From Ktedonobacter robiniae (GTDB lineage: Bacteria > Chloroflexota > Ktedonobacteria > Ktedonobacterales > Ktedonobacteraceae): 64,000 bases of DNA. The notes beneath the pieces are model-generated. The model was not told where the DNA came from. It saw nothing but the letters and a program-made list of their open reading frames with translations, and did not search any database. The translations under genes and the position numbers were made by a program. Shown here piece after piece: positions 51,533 through 60,308 of the stretch (position 1 is its first letter; each line of letters starts with the position of its first letter). The stretch lies in NCBI RefSeq assembly GCF_016587375.1, contig NZ_BNJG01000001.1, positions 4,346,001-4,410,000 on the forward strand, read 5' to 3'.

Positions 51533-53848
51533 ATGGCAACGCTTGAAGGGTCTGTAGAAAATATCGTCTTTCGTAACGAAGATAACCACTATATGGTCGC
51601 GCGTTTTCGTCTCAGCAGCAACAAATTATTTCGGGACGATTTGACAACCATTGTGGGCGTCTTGCCTGGCGTACATGTTGGCGAGTTGTTATCGCTTGAG
51701 GGTGAATGGGAGCACGATCCGCGCTATGGGCGCCAGCTGCGTGTAACGAACTTTACCCAGCGTCTCCCCTCATCGCCCGAGGGCATTCTCCGCTACCTGA
51801 GTTCGGGCCTGGTCAAGGGCATCGGACCAAAGAAGGCGGGCTTGATTGTTGATCACTTTGGCGAGCAGACACTGGCCATCCTTGAGCAGCAGCCAGAGCG
51901 TCTCGGCGAGGTGAAGGGTTTGAGCCTGCGTGACCGCAATCAGATTATCCATACATGGCTAGAGCAGAGCGAGATCAAGGAGCTGCACCTCTTTTTGCAG
52001 TCGCACGAGGTCTCCATCAATCTAGCAACACGTGTGTATAAGCAATATGGCCGCGAAGCGATTCAAGTAATTCGCGCGAATCCTTATCAATTATCTGAGG
52101 ATGTGTATGGCATCGGGTTCCGCACGGCGGACGAGATCGCCCTGAAACTAGGGCTACCTGCTGATAGTGTCGCGCGCCTCGCCTCGGGTCTGAAATATGT
52201 GCTGGCCCAGGCCGCCAATGAGGATGGACACTGTTTCCTGACCGAGCGTGATTTGCTGTTGCGGGCCTCCGATGAGTTGCGTATTGCGCCAGAAACGCTT
52301 GACCAGGCCTTACAAGCCTCGCGCGACGACAAGGATCTCTTTCTTGAACCAGCTCACCAGGATCTTCAAACCGCGAAGCACTCAACAACCCATGAGAGCC
52401 TGTTTGAGGAATCATCAGCTTCCCAGGCTCACGTCTATTACGCTCCCTTCTGGTATGCTGAAAATGGCTCTGCGCGCCTGTTGAAGTTTCAGATGCAGGC
52501 GCCCAGTCACCTGCCACCGGTCTCCCAGCAACTCTGGGAGAACGTCTTCCAGTTGCTCAAGCAGCGGCGCAATATGCTTCTAACGGACACGCAACGCCAG
52601 GCGGTACAGCAGGCCTATACACAGAAGGTTTCCATTCTAACTGGTGGTCCTGGTACTGGCAAATCAACCTCTATTCGGGCGCTGCTGATGCTGCTCCGCA
52701 ATCGAAAAGTTGATGTGGCCCTGGCGGCACCCACGGGCCGGGCTGCCAAGCGCCTGAGCGAGGCGACTGGCAGCCAGGGCACAAGTCTTGAGGCCAAGAC
52801 GCTGCATCGCCTGCTGGAATATACCCCGCATGATAATAGCTATCAGCGCAACGAAGACCATCCCCTGCCACATCAATTTGTGATCGTCGATGAGTTCTCC
52901 ATGGTCGATATCTTGCTGTTCTACCATCTCCTCAAAGCCCTGCCGCGCAACGCCCATCTCTTGCTTGTTGGTGACGCGGACCAACTGCCATCCGTGGGAC
53001 CAGGCAATGTGTTGCGCGATCTGCTTAGAAGCGAGGTTATTCCCGTGGTGCGCCTGACGGAACTCTTTCGCCAGGCCCAGCAAAGCAAGATCATCGTGAG
53101 CGCTCACCAGATCAACAATGGGCAAATTCCCTCGCTTAAGGTCGAGCCACATAGTGACTTCTTTTTTATGCACGAGGAGGACCCGGTGCGTGGTCAGCAC
53201 CTGCTGATTGACCTGGTAAAGCGCCGTTTGCCTGCGCGCTATAACTTTCACTCCCTCACAGACATCCAGGTGCTCTCTCCCATGTACAAAGGGGCCATGG
53301 GTGTCACCTTGCTCAACGAGAAGCTACAGGAGAGCCTGAATCTTAATACGCATGTCCAGGTTGAATGGGGAGACCGCGTCTTTCGTATTGGTGACAAGGT
53401 CATGCAGACGCGCAATGACTATGATAAGGGCGTTTTCAATGGCGACGTGGGCTGGATACGCGCCATCGATAAGGAGAACTCCACGGTCAAAGTTGAGTTT
53501 GTAGAGGAGGCAGGACCGCTTTTTGTCAGCTATGCCTTTCATGAGTTGGACGAAGTGGTGCTGGCCTACGCGGTGACTGTGCATAAGAGTCAGGGGAGTG
53601 AGTATCCCGTGGTGATTTTGCCGCTCTATCGTGAGCATCGTATGCTGCTCCAGCGAAATTTGTTATATACAGCAATTACGCGTGCCAAACGCTTTTGTGT
53701 CATCATAGGGCAGCCGCAGGCGTTGGAGATGGCAGTCCGTAACGACCGGGTGGCACTACGAAACACCGCTCTGGCCGAACGTCTTGAGCATCTCTTCCGG
53801 GGCACACATAACGACTTGTTTAATTCCGAGTTGGATAGTAGAATATAA
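51533..53848 (+). CDS. recD2: RecD2-type ATP-dependent DNA helicase
   Basis: 771 residues, SF1B 5'-3' helicase not tied to RecBC. Features: N-terminal OB-like domain (EGSVENIVFRNEDNHYMVA), helix-hairpin-helix region (VKGIGPKKAGLIVDHFGEQ), Walker A LTGGPGTGKSTSIRAL (~368-383), motif Ia APTGRAAKRL, Walker B VIVDEFSMVD (~451), VGDADQLPSVGPGNVLRDL, QVLSPMYKGAMGV and a C-terminal SH3-like/UvrD_C region with AYAVTVHKSQGSEYP and TAITRAKRFCVIIG. Role: unwinding short duplexes during repair and recombination. Start ATG51533. Promoter not clear in the 258 bases upstream. Confidence 0.92.
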   Translation: MATLEGSVENIVFRNEDNHYMVARFRLSSNKLFRDDLTTIVGVLPGVHVGELLSLEGEWEHDPRYGRQLRVTNFTQRLPSSPEGILRYLSSGLVKGIGPKKAGLIVDHFGEQTLAILEQQPERLGEVKGLSLRDRNQIIHTWLEQSEIKELHLFLQSHEVSINLATRVYKQYGREAIQVIRANPYQLSEDVYGIGFRTADEIALKLGLPADSVARLASGLKYVLAQAANEDGHCFLTERDLLLRASDELRIAPETLDQALQASRDDKDLFLEPAHQDLQTAKHSTTHESLFEESSASQAHVYYAPFWYAENGSARLLKFQMQAPSHLPPVSQQLWENVFQLLKQRRNMLLTDTQRQAVQQAYTQKVSILTGGPGTGKSTSIRALLMLLRNRKVDVALAAPTGRAAKRLSEATGSQGTSLEAKTLHRLLEYTPHDNSYQRNEDHPLPHQFVIVDEFSMVDILLFYHLLKALPRNAHLLLVGDADQLPSVGPGNVLRDLLRSEVIPVVRLTELFRQAQQSKIIVSAHQINNGQIPSLKVEPHSDFFFMHEEDPVRGQHLLIDLVKRRLPARYNFHSLTDIQVLSPMYKGAMGVTLLNEKLQESLNLNTHVQVEWGDRVFRIGDKVMQTRNDYDKGVFNGDVGWIRAIDKENSTVKVEFVEEAGPLFVSYAFHELDEVVLAYAVTVHKSQGSEYPVVILPLYREHRMLLQRNLLYTAITRAKRFCVIIGQPQALEMAVRNDRVALRNTALAERLEHLFRGTHNDLFNSELDSRI

Positions 53849-53981
53849 CGAGTGTCCATTTTGTTATCCCTGGTAATGTATGGACGTTATCGGGCATGCT
53901 TTGAGACGTTTCATCCTATGGCAACCATTTTCGAAGCGTTTGCTATAGATTTTATAGGTATTTTGAGGAAGGGTTTGACAC

Positions 53982-54863
53982 ATGTCAGGAACAGAACAGA
54001 CTACTGCGGCTGTGAATGCGGCCTCCGGGTACGCGCATCCAGAGGTATTGGTTGAGACAAGTTGGGTTGCTGAGCATCTAGAGGATGGCTCAATTCGCAT
54101 TATCGAGGCTGATGAAGATGTCTTGCTGTACGAGATTGGTCACATTCCAGGGGCGGTGAAGCTTGACTGGCATGTGGATGTGCAGGATAGACTCTCGCGC
54201 GATTTTGTTGATCAGCAGGAATTTGAGCGCTTGATGAGCCGTTGGGGCATTACCAATGATACCATGATTGTGCTGTACGGTGACAAGAACAACTGGTATG
54301 CCTGCTATTCATTCTGGCTCTTCTCGATGTATGGGCATACGAAGATGAAGATTATGAACGGTGGCCGTACAAAGTGGGAGGCCGAGAAGCGTCCTCTGAC
54401 CAAAGCGGTGCCGCAGATAACTCCTTCTACCTATCATGCGCAGCCTGCCGATGAGGCACTTCGTGCTTATCGCGAAGATGTGCTGGCCGGCCTCAAAAAT
54501 CCCGGACGTCGCCTGGTGGATGTACGTTCACCACAGGAGTACACGGGCGAACTTATTCATATGGTCAACTATCCCCAGGAGGGCGCGCAGCGTGGCGGGC
54601 ATATCCCTGGTGCGAAGAATATACCCTGGGGCACAGCAGCCAACGCCGATGGCACCTTTAAGTCAGCTGAGGAGCTACGCCAGATTTATGGCAGCAAGGA
54701 TGTCACACCCGATGCCGAGGTCGTGACCTACTGCCGCATCGGCGAGCGCTCTGCCTATACCTGGTTCGTGCTGACCAGGCTGCTGGGCTATCCTCGTGTA
54801 CGCAACTATGATGGTTCCTGGACCGAGTGGGGAAATCTGGTGCGCTCTCCTATCGAGAAATAG
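53982..54863 (+). CDS. Thiosulfate/3-mercaptopyruvate sulfurtransferase (two rhodanese domains)
   Basis: 293 residues. The first rhodanese domain (~20-130; LVETSWVAEHLEDGSIRIIEADED, HIPGAVKLDWHVDVQD) lacks the catalytic cysteine; the second (~155-285) carries Cys251 in TYCRIGERSAYTW, the loop of thiosulfate-type enzymes (C-R-I-G-E-R-S). It moves sulfane sulfur to an acceptor such as cyanide or a thiol. A SufU-like scaffold gene follows 185 bases later on the same strand, which suggests a link with Fe-S or persulfide metabolism. Confidence 0.92.
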   Translation: MSGTEQTTAAVNAASGYAHPEVLVETSWVAEHLEDGSIRIIEADEDVLLYEIGHIPGAVKLDWHVDVQDRLSRDFVDQQEFERLMSRWGITNDTMIVLYGDKNNWYACYSFWLFSMYGHTKMKIMNGGRTKWEAEKRPLTKAVPQITPSTYHAQPADEALRAYREDVLAGLKNPGRRLVDVRSPQEYTGELIHMVNYPQEGAQRGGHIPGAKNIPWGTAANADGTFKSAEELRQIYGSKDVTPDAEVVTYCRIGERSAYTWFVLTRLLGYPRVRNYDGSWTEWGNLVRSPIEK

Positions 54864-55047
54864 AGCAGTAAGCCGATAACAAGAAGGTATAAGCCATAAA
54901 TTATTGCAGGGAGTAGCGATAGCCAGCAAAGTGGAGAGGGCCGCGTCTCTCCCCCAGAGGCAGGTATCGCTGCTCTTTGCGTTGCAAGATAGATGCAAGG
55001 AGCAGGCGACCCAAAGAGCCTGTTTCAGTCCTAAGGAGGCTTCCTAC

Positions 55048-55443
55048 ATGGATCGTCAAGAGGCGATTGAGTTTCTGCTTGATCACTACGAAAATCCGCG
55101 CCACAATCATGCTGTAGAGCAACCAGATGTTAGCCTGAGCGGCGGTAATCCTGGTTGTGCCGACGTGATCACTATGCAAGCTCGTTTTGGGCAGGATGGC
55201 AAGCTGGAGGATATTGGCTGGGAGGGCGAGGGTTGCACCATCAGTCGAGCCGCAGCCTCGTATGTTACTGAGCTGGTTGAGGGGTTGACCCCTGAAGAGA
55301 TTGAGGCCCTTAGCTTTGAGGACCTGATGGATCAGCTTGGGCGCGAACTGGTCATGACGCGCCCGACCTGTGCTACTCTGGCGCTAGGAACACTTAAGAA
55401 GGGCGTACATGAGTATCATATGCGCGAGCGGGCGAAAGAGTAG
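55048..55443 (+). CDS. sufU: SufU/IscU-like iron-sulfur scaffold
   Basis: 131 residues of the NifU-N family. The three conserved cysteines are visible: NPGCADVI, GEGCTISRA and RPTCATLALGTL; Asp in GCAD fits the metal ligand. The arrangement LxxHYENPRH-x-GNPGC matches SufU, which accepts sulfur from SufS and passes it on. AAGGAGG lies 8 bases before ATG55048. No sufS, sufB or sufC is adjacent, so it is outside the suf cluster; the rhodanese upstream may be its sulfur partner (inference). Confidence 0.85.
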   Translation: MDRQEAIEFLLDHYENPRHNHAVEQPDVSLSGGNPGCADVITMQARFGQDGKLEDIGWEGEGCTISRAAASYVTELVEGLTPEEIEALSFEDLMDQLGRELVMTRPTCATLALGTLKKGVHEYHMRERAKE

Positions 55444-55484
55444 CCTGCTTGCAGCGCACTGTTACAAGCAAGAGGCATAATCAA

Positions 55485-55548
55485 AAAAGGGCACGATTCA
55501 CTGGAGAGGGGCGAGGGGATGGTGAATGTGGAAGAGTCGTGCCTTTTT
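55485..55548. terminator. Bidirectional terminator between sufU-like and UDG genes
   Basis: GGCACGA (55490-55496) pairs with TCGTGCC (55537-55543), flanked by A and T runs that give a U-tract in both directions; ATTCAC/GTGAAT pairs inside. It serves the converging genes. Confidence 0.65.
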
Positions 55549-55556
55549 GCGTTAGC

Positions 55557-56315
55557 TTATAGCTCATACTCTATGCGCCATTGTGCAAGCAGCTGCAAGG
55601 CTTGCTGTAGGAGTTGCTGGTGCTGGGAATCGTTGAGCCAGCGGCTCACGCCCGAGGGATGAGGGAGGGGCAGGAAGAGGGTGCCATCGCGCTCGCTATA
55701 GGTGCCAATCAGGTCTTCAAGCTTCGTTTTCCCTCTTGCCAAAGTGCTTGACATGTTTGTTCTTCCCTTGTTATAATTCTTTTGCTCGTAGTGGGGGGAT
55801 ACGGGAGGCGGTTGCTGAACCACTGGTATGTTTCCTCGATCCGTCTGAGGATCCTGCAAGAGGAAGGTTTCAATCGCCATGGTTCCCACCAGGAGTACGA
55901 CACGTGGGCGAACGAGGCGTAACTCGGCATCGAGAAAGGGGCGGCAGAGCTCCGTTTCCTGGCGTGAGGGCTTGCGGTCGCCATTGCCACGAGGATTTTT
56001 CCCTGGATCGCAGTGTGTGAGTGAGCTCAAATACGCATGCTCATAGAGATAACCTGCGGGGAAGCCTGCTTGCTCTAGCCAGCGTTGGAGAAGAAGACCC
56101 GCTGGACCACTCCAGGGTTTATTATTGGCGACTGAGCGGTGTCCAGGAGCCTGTCCAATGACGAAGACCTGGTCGGCTACCCGACCGCTGACGATAGGTT
56201 GGGCGCAGGGAATATAGCCTGCCTCCTGGCAGTGTCGACAGGCCTTGATCTGTGTTTGCAGGACCTGGAGTTCTTCTTGCCTGGAATGTGATGTATTAGT
56301 TGGATCCATCTTCAT
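55557..56315 (-). CDS. Uracil-DNA glycosylase family protein (family 4/5-like)
   Basis: 252 residues. Cys pair CRHCQE and CAQP near the N-terminus fits the Fe-S cluster type; motif I VIGQAPGHRS replaces the usual GEAPG; later LLVGTMAIETFLL and the LPHPSGVSRW motif (motif II, H-P-S-G) with a downstream Asn are characteristic of the superfamily. It would remove uracil from DNA in base-excision repair. About 30 residues (~168-200, QQPPPVSPHYEQKNYNKG) form a low-complexity insert compared with related proteins. It overlaps the flavin reductase gene by 20 bases. Exact family (4, 5 or X) not decided. Confidence 0.75.
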   Translation of the reverse strand: MKMDPTNTSHSRQEELQVLQTQIKACRHCQEAGYIPCAQPIVSGRVADQVFVIGQAPGHRSVANNKPWSGPAGLLLQRWLEQAGFPAGYLYEHAYLSSLTHCDPGKNPRGNGDRKPSRQETELCRPFLDAELRLVRPRVVLLVGTMAIETFLLQDPQTDRGNIPVVQQPPPVSPHYEQKNYNKGRTNMSSTLARGKTKLEDLIGTYSERDGTLFLPLPHPSGVSRWLNDSQHQQLLQQALQLLAQWRIEYEL

Positions 56316-56922
56316 GGGCGGTCCCGGTCGTGGTTAGCGTTGGCTTGCGTTGTAGATTTCCAAGATGCCGATATTGCCCTTGATAATAGAGCAGTGGCGA
56401 TGGGTCCGCATGCTGGCTAGAGCCATTCTGCCCATTAGCTATGGCTACATCATGTTGCTGCTCGAAACCATCCTCCACGAAGAGCGTGCGCTCGGCCGTT
56501 CCCATGGCTGCAACCTGTCCAAGGAAAATGTTGTGATCGCCGCCAGGGTATTCCGCGACGACGCGTGCATCAATGAAGGCCAGCGTTTTGTCGAGAATAG
56601 GCGCACCCGTTACCGCGGTATGATGCGTCGCGTTGCAGAAAAAGTTAAAACGTTCCGGAGTTGAGGTGGCAAAGCAGTTGGAAAGCTCTTCTTGCTGCTG
56701 TGTCAGCATGTTGACAGCAAAGATTTTGCTATCGCGAATCAGGGGGAGTGTCTGACTTTTGAGATCCACACAAATCAGAATCAGGGGTGGCTCAAGCGAG
56801 ACGGAGCAGAATGCGTTCACGGTTAAGCCGCCCAGAACCTCTTGATGACGCGTCGTGACGACGGTAACGCCAGTGGCAAAGCGACCCATTACCTGTCTAA
56901 AAAAATTTTTTTCTAATGCCAT
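56296..56922 (-). CDS. Flavin reductase-like FMN-binding protein
   Basis: About 208 residues, with FMN-binding split-barrel motifs: FRQVMGRFATGVTVVTT, GGLTVNAFCSVSLEPPLILICVDLKSQT, FAVNMLTQQQEELSNCFA, and GDHNIFLGQVAAM. Supplies reduced flavin to a monooxygenase. The C-terminal ~50 residues (HADPSPLLYYQGQYRHLG onward) hold the usual 'P-L-L-Y-x-x-G-x-Y-R' end of the HpaC/NtaB family. ATG56922 follows GAGG by about 8 bases; an ATG at 56943 is also in frame. It is first in an operon with the glycosylase gene. Confidence 0.85.
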   Translation of the reverse strand: MALEKNFFRQVMGRFATGVTVVTTRHQEVLGGLTVNAFCSVSLEPPLILICVDLKSQTLPLIRDSKIFAVNMLTQQQEELSNCFATSTPERFNFFCNATHHTAVTGAPILDKTLAFIDARVVAEYPGGDHNIFLGQVAAMGTAERTLFVEDGFEQQHDVAIANGQNGSSQHADPSPLLYYQGQYRHLGNLQRKPTLTTTGTAHEDGSN

Positions 56923-57144
56923 TAACTTATCCTCATAAAGCATATATATGTGCTAATCATGCCTGCTGGCTCTTCATTGAACGCGGGTGGTGGCTCTTCT
57001 TCCCTGTCATGAAAGCGATGACGCTGCTCCCAGCTGCCAGGATGGCTACTTCTGACTAGTTGTAGTATCCTGCCTGCCCTGATTCTTGTCAACTGTACCT
57101 AAGTTCAGGCTCCCACGTTACTTCCGGGCATGAGACCTCATGCA

Positions 57145-57174
57145 TTGACACAGGTAAAAATGATTGCCTATACT
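57145..57174 (+). promoter_or_regulatory. Strong promoter for the riboswitch-btuCD transcript
   Basis: TTGACA (57145-57150), 18-base spacer, TATACT (57169-57174); start near 57181. The only full consensus -35 seen in the window. Confidence 0.7.
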
Positions 57175-57223
57175 TAATTATTCGTATCAAACCTGGTACT
57201 TTCGTAGTTCTCGTCGATATGAT

Positions 57224-57289
57224 CTTCTTCCGAAGCCCAACGCCACTGGCGTGTCTAGCGCTTCGCGCTCAGGGTTTTCGGATCAGAAG
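57224..57289 (+). ncRNA. Three-way-junction RNA before the cobalamin riboswitch
   Basis: CTTC/GAAG (57224-57227 with 57286-57289) and CCGAAGCCC/GGGTTTTCGG (57230-57238 with 57272-57281, one bulged T) form a closing stem; ACGCC-ACT-GGCGT (57240-57252) and AGCGC-TTC-GCGCT (57257-57269) are the two arms. Junction bases are A, GTCT and CA. The second arm, the CA junction and the neighbouring CC/GG pairs match the acs leader RNA (22549-22615). Confidence 0.5.
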
Positions 57290-57309
57290 TATGTGTTGTT
57301 GTGCTGTGA

Positions 57310-57495
57310 AAGGGCGCGTGCTTATTGAAGCAGGCAGCAATGCGCAGGGAAGATGGTGTGAAACCGTCGCAGTCGCGCTACTGTAACTGGTGAGTTGCTC
57401 TCCCCTCTTCGTAAGAGGTTATGCCACTGTCTAGCAGATGGGAAGGCAGGTAGAGCCGCGCTATAAGCCAGGAGCCAGGATACCTGTATTCGACC
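57310..57495 (+). ncRNA. Cobalamin (AdoCbl) riboswitch
   Basis: The conserved B12 riboswitch sequence is clear: AGGGAA and GGTGTGAAACC near 57347-57369, GTCGCGCTACTGTAAC near 57371-57390, GCCACTG near 57423, GGGAAGGC near 57440, and the B12 box region AAGCCAGGAGCCAGGATACC near 57465-57484. It should fold when the coenzyme is plentiful and reduce expression of the btuC-btuD genes that begin 40 nt on. Confidence 0.93.
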
Positions 57496-57532
57496 AGGAC
57501 AGAGAGGTTCCTTCGCGTGTAAAAAGGATCTC

Positions 57533-58636
57533 ATGAAAACGCTTTTTCCTGTCTCTCCTAAAGAGAGCCTGCCTATGCCGCCTCCTGTAGGCCATCGAAG
57601 GTCATCGGCAGTCGTCTATGGCCTGCTTATCGTCCTTTTGCTAGCTGCCATGTTGCTAGCGGTCAGCCTTGGCTCGACACCTATTCCCCTTGTTACAATT
57701 GCACAGGTGATCGTGAATGGAACGGGTCTATTTCATTTTCAGCCCACCTGGGACCCCAGCGTCGAAATTATTATCTGGCAGTTACGTATGCCCGTGGTGG
57801 TGGGAGCGGCCCTGGTGGGAGCTGCGCTTGCGGTCGCAGGCGTCCTCTTTCAGGGGCTCTTGCGTAATCCCCTTGCGGATCCCTTTCTTATTGGCACCTC
57901 GTCAGGCGCGGCCCTGGGGGCGACCATCTCCTTTGTCTTGCCGGTCGCGGCGCTCTATGATACTTTCTTTCCTCTCACGGCTATCCTGGCGTTTATAGGG
58001 GCGCTTGCGACGGTGCTATTTGTCTATAGTATCGCACGCGTGGGCGGTCGGACTCCTGTAGTGACGTTGCTGCTGGCGGGTGTCGTCGTTAATTCGGTGA
58101 TGGTGGCGTTGCAGACCTTGCTTTTGACGCTCTTCCCACGCAATGACTTCTCCTTGCAATCGCTGTTTAACTGGCTCTCCGGTGGGATCGCGGTCACTGG
58201 CTGGTGGCAAGTTCTGCTGGTGGGGTTGTTGGTCCTCATCGGGTTATTTGTGTCCTCACGCCTAACGCGTGTGCTGGATGTTTTTGCGCTTGGGGAGGAG
58301 AGCGCGGCCTTCCTGGGTTTGCATGTCGAGGGCTACAAATTTCTCCTGGTTATGCTGGCTTCACTGATTACCGCTGCCGCGGTCTCTATTAGTGGCCTGA
58401 TTGGCTTTGTGGGGCTGGTTACTCCGCATGTCATGCGCTTATTACTTGGTCCACGGCATCGCGTTTTGCTGCCCGCCTCAGCGCTGGGGGGCGCGATCTT
58501 TCTTGTAATCGCGGATTTGCTGGCGCGGACTCTGATTGCCCCGACCGTGCTCCCTGTGGGCGTCTTTACCGCCCTGGTTGGTGCTCCGTTTTTCCTGTTT
58601 CTGTTGCGTAGGCGAAGGAGGGAGTATCAATGGTAG
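57533..58636 (+). CDS. btuC: Cobalamin ABC transporter permease
   Basis: 367 residues, FecCD/BtuC family, with about nine hydrophobic helices and the coupling signature GLIGFVGLVTPHVMRLLLG near 285-300. NPLADPFLIGTSSGAALGA is the usual cytosolic loop. Takes up cobalamin across the membrane with the ATPase encoded next. ATG57533 follows AAGGA. The riboswitch directly upstream makes cobalamin the likely substrate rather than a siderophore. No substrate-binding protein (btuF) gene follows within the window. Confidence 0.92.
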   Translation: MKTLFPVSPKESLPMPPPVGHRRSSAVVYGLLIVLLLAAMLLAVSLGSTPIPLVTIAQVIVNGTGLFHFQPTWDPSVEIIIWQLRMPVVVGAALVGAALAVAGVLFQGLLRNPLADPFLIGTSSGAALGATISFVLPVAALYDTFFPLTAILAFIGALATVLFVYSIARVGGRTPVVTLLLAGVVVNSVMVALQTLLLTLFPRNDFSLQSLFNWLSGGIAVTGWWQVLLVGLLVLIGLFVSSRLTRVLDVFALGEESAAFLGLHVEGYKFLLVMLASLITAAAVSISGLIGFVGLVTPHVMRLLLGPRHRVLLPASALGGAIFLVIADLLARTLIAPTVLPVGVFTALVGAPFFLFLLRRRRREYQW

Positions 58637-60012
58637 CGTTCGAGAATGGACATCAGCAGCCGCTCCTTGAGACACGCCATGTCTCCTTTGGCTATAGCGA
58701 GCAGGCGTTGTTATATGATGTCTCCCTTGCGGTATCATCGGGAGAGATGATTGCTCTTTTAGGTCCCAACGGCGCTGGCAAAACTACTTTGTTGCGCTTA
58801 CTCAGTGGCGTCCTGCGTCCACAGCGTGGAGATGTTCTCCTCCAGGGGCGAGCTGTGCATGCCTGGGGACGGCGAGAAGTTGCGCGCCGCGTGGCAGTGG
58901 TACCCCAGGACTTGCAGATGCCCTTTGCCTTTACCATTGAGCATATGGTGAGCATGGGACGCACCCCCTTTCAATCTACGTTCTTTGCCTCCTCCACCAA
59001 AGAGGATGATGCAATCGTACAGGAGGCAATGGAGATCGCTGGCGTGGGAGACCTGGCACAGCGCGTCTTTAATGAGCTTAGCGGAGGCGAGCGACAACGG
59101 GTGATGATCGCCATGGCCCTGGCTCAGCAGCCATCTGTCTTATTGCTTGATGAGCCAACGGCGCACCTGGATATCAGGTACCAGATCGAGACCTTAGAGC
59201 TGGTGCAGCGGTTGCACCAGCAGCGTGGAGTGACAGTGATTGCAGCCATCCATGACCTGAACCTGGCTGCGCGTTATTTCCCACGCTTGCTGCTCTTTCA
59301 GCGTGGAATCGTTGCCGATGGCTCTCCAGCGGAGGTGCTGGCACCTGCCCTGCTCAAGAAGGTCTATGGTGTTGCCGTGCAGGTTGGGATTATGCGTGGC
59401 TCAGTCCATCTGAGCGTTCTGCCGCCGGGCGAGGAACCCAGAGATCCGCAGAAGGAGGTTAACTCCCGGATCCATGTCATCGCCGGAGGTGGATCAGGCG
59501 AGTTGCTGATGCGTGCCCTCGCTGACGAAGGCTACGCCTTCAGCGCCGGCGCATTAAATGTCGGCGATAGTGATCATACCCTTGCGCTGCGCCTGGCTGA
59601 CGAAGTCGTGACCGAGCAACCTTACGCACCGATATCTGAAGCGTCGCTTCAATGGGTCCGTCGCGCCTTGCAGCGCGTTGCGTTGCTGATCCTCTGTCCC
59701 GTGCCGATTGGTCCAGGAAACCTGGCTTTAGTGCAAGAGGCTGTGGCGGCAGCCCAGAGCGGTATTCCGGTGCTGTTGCTAGAGGCGCCAGAGTCTCAGG
59801 AGAGCGTTTGCGTGTCTCCTACTCCTGGAGATGAATACTCACCATCATGGGCGGCGCGTGACTATACAGGGGGCCAGGGAGCTATGCTGCTTGAAGAACT
59901 CAAGCGCCTGGGTGCGGTTACACTTCCTACCGTACAGGATGTGTTGGAGTGGTTACGCCAGCACCAGGCCGGTGAGGTGTTTACAGACGCGACCGACTCG
60001 GCTGCGCTGTAG
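58630..60012 (+). CDS. btuD: Cobalamin ABC transporter ATPase with C-terminal extra domain
   Basis: 460 residues. Residues ~1-265 are the ABC ATPase: GPNGAGKTTLL (Walker A, ~45-55), LSGGERQRVMIA (signature, ~148-160), LLLDEPTAHLDIR (Walker B, ~172-184), and HDLNLAARYF switch His. Residues ~275-460 form an extra domain (HVIAGGGSGELLMRALADEG, LALRLADEVVTEQPYAPI, LVQEAVAAAQSGIPVLLLE) with Rossmann-like strands that ordinary BtuD lacks. Its start overlaps the btuC end by 7 bases. A 21-bp hairpin with GAAA loop follows. Confidence 0.9.
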   Translation: MVAFENGHQQPLLETRHVSFGYSEQALLYDVSLAVSSGEMIALLGPNGAGKTTLLRLLSGVLRPQRGDVLLQGRAVHAWGRREVARRVAVVPQDLQMPFAFTIEHMVSMGRTPFQSTFFASSTKEDDAIVQEAMEIAGVGDLAQRVFNELSGGERQRVMIAMALAQQPSVLLLDEPTAHLDIRYQIETLELVQRLHQQRGVTVIAAIHDLNLAARYFPRLLLFQRGIVADGSPAEVLAPALLKKVYGVAVQVGIMRGSVHLSVLPPGEEPRDPQKEVNSRIHVIAGGGSGELLMRALADEGYAFSAGALNVGDSDHTLALRLADEVVTEQPYAPISEASLQWVRRALQRVALLILCPVPIGPGNLALVQEAVAAAQSGIPVLLLEAPESQESVCVSPTPGDEYSPSWAARDYTGGQGAMLLEELKRLGAVTLPTVQDVLEWLRQHQAGEVFTDATDSAAL

Positions 60013-60044
60013 GGAGAACCTTATTCTGTGGTCGTAGAACGTAT

Positions 60045-60090
60045 TGCTAGAGGGTATCTCTCTACGAAAGTAGAGAGATACCCTCTAGCA
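60045..60090 (+). terminator. 21-bp hairpin with GAAA tetraloop after btuD
   Basis: Arms 60045-60065 and 60070-60090 pair perfectly around GAAA. No U-tract. The remaining bases to 60308 contain nothing I can support. Confidence 0.75.
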
Positions 60091-60308
60091 TGTTATATGT
60101 GCCCCCCCTTGCATTTCATGCCTTCTCCCCATATACTTGCTGTAAGTTTTTCCAAATGTGAGCCTGTGTCAAAGGACAATCGGCTTTATTGAGGTACTTC
60201 GCCTTGTTGAATGGGGCGGCTACTCTTTGTGCAAGTACTTCATAAGCGCTATGGGTTGTCTCGCTACCTCGTCGCCAGAAATAAGGTCAAAAACAAGGAT
60301 ACATATGT

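Noticed and set aside
57533..60012. Siderophore (FecCD) uptake system
   Set aside because: The permease family alone allows it, but the clear cobalamin riboswitch directly upstream makes vitamin B12 the better substrate.
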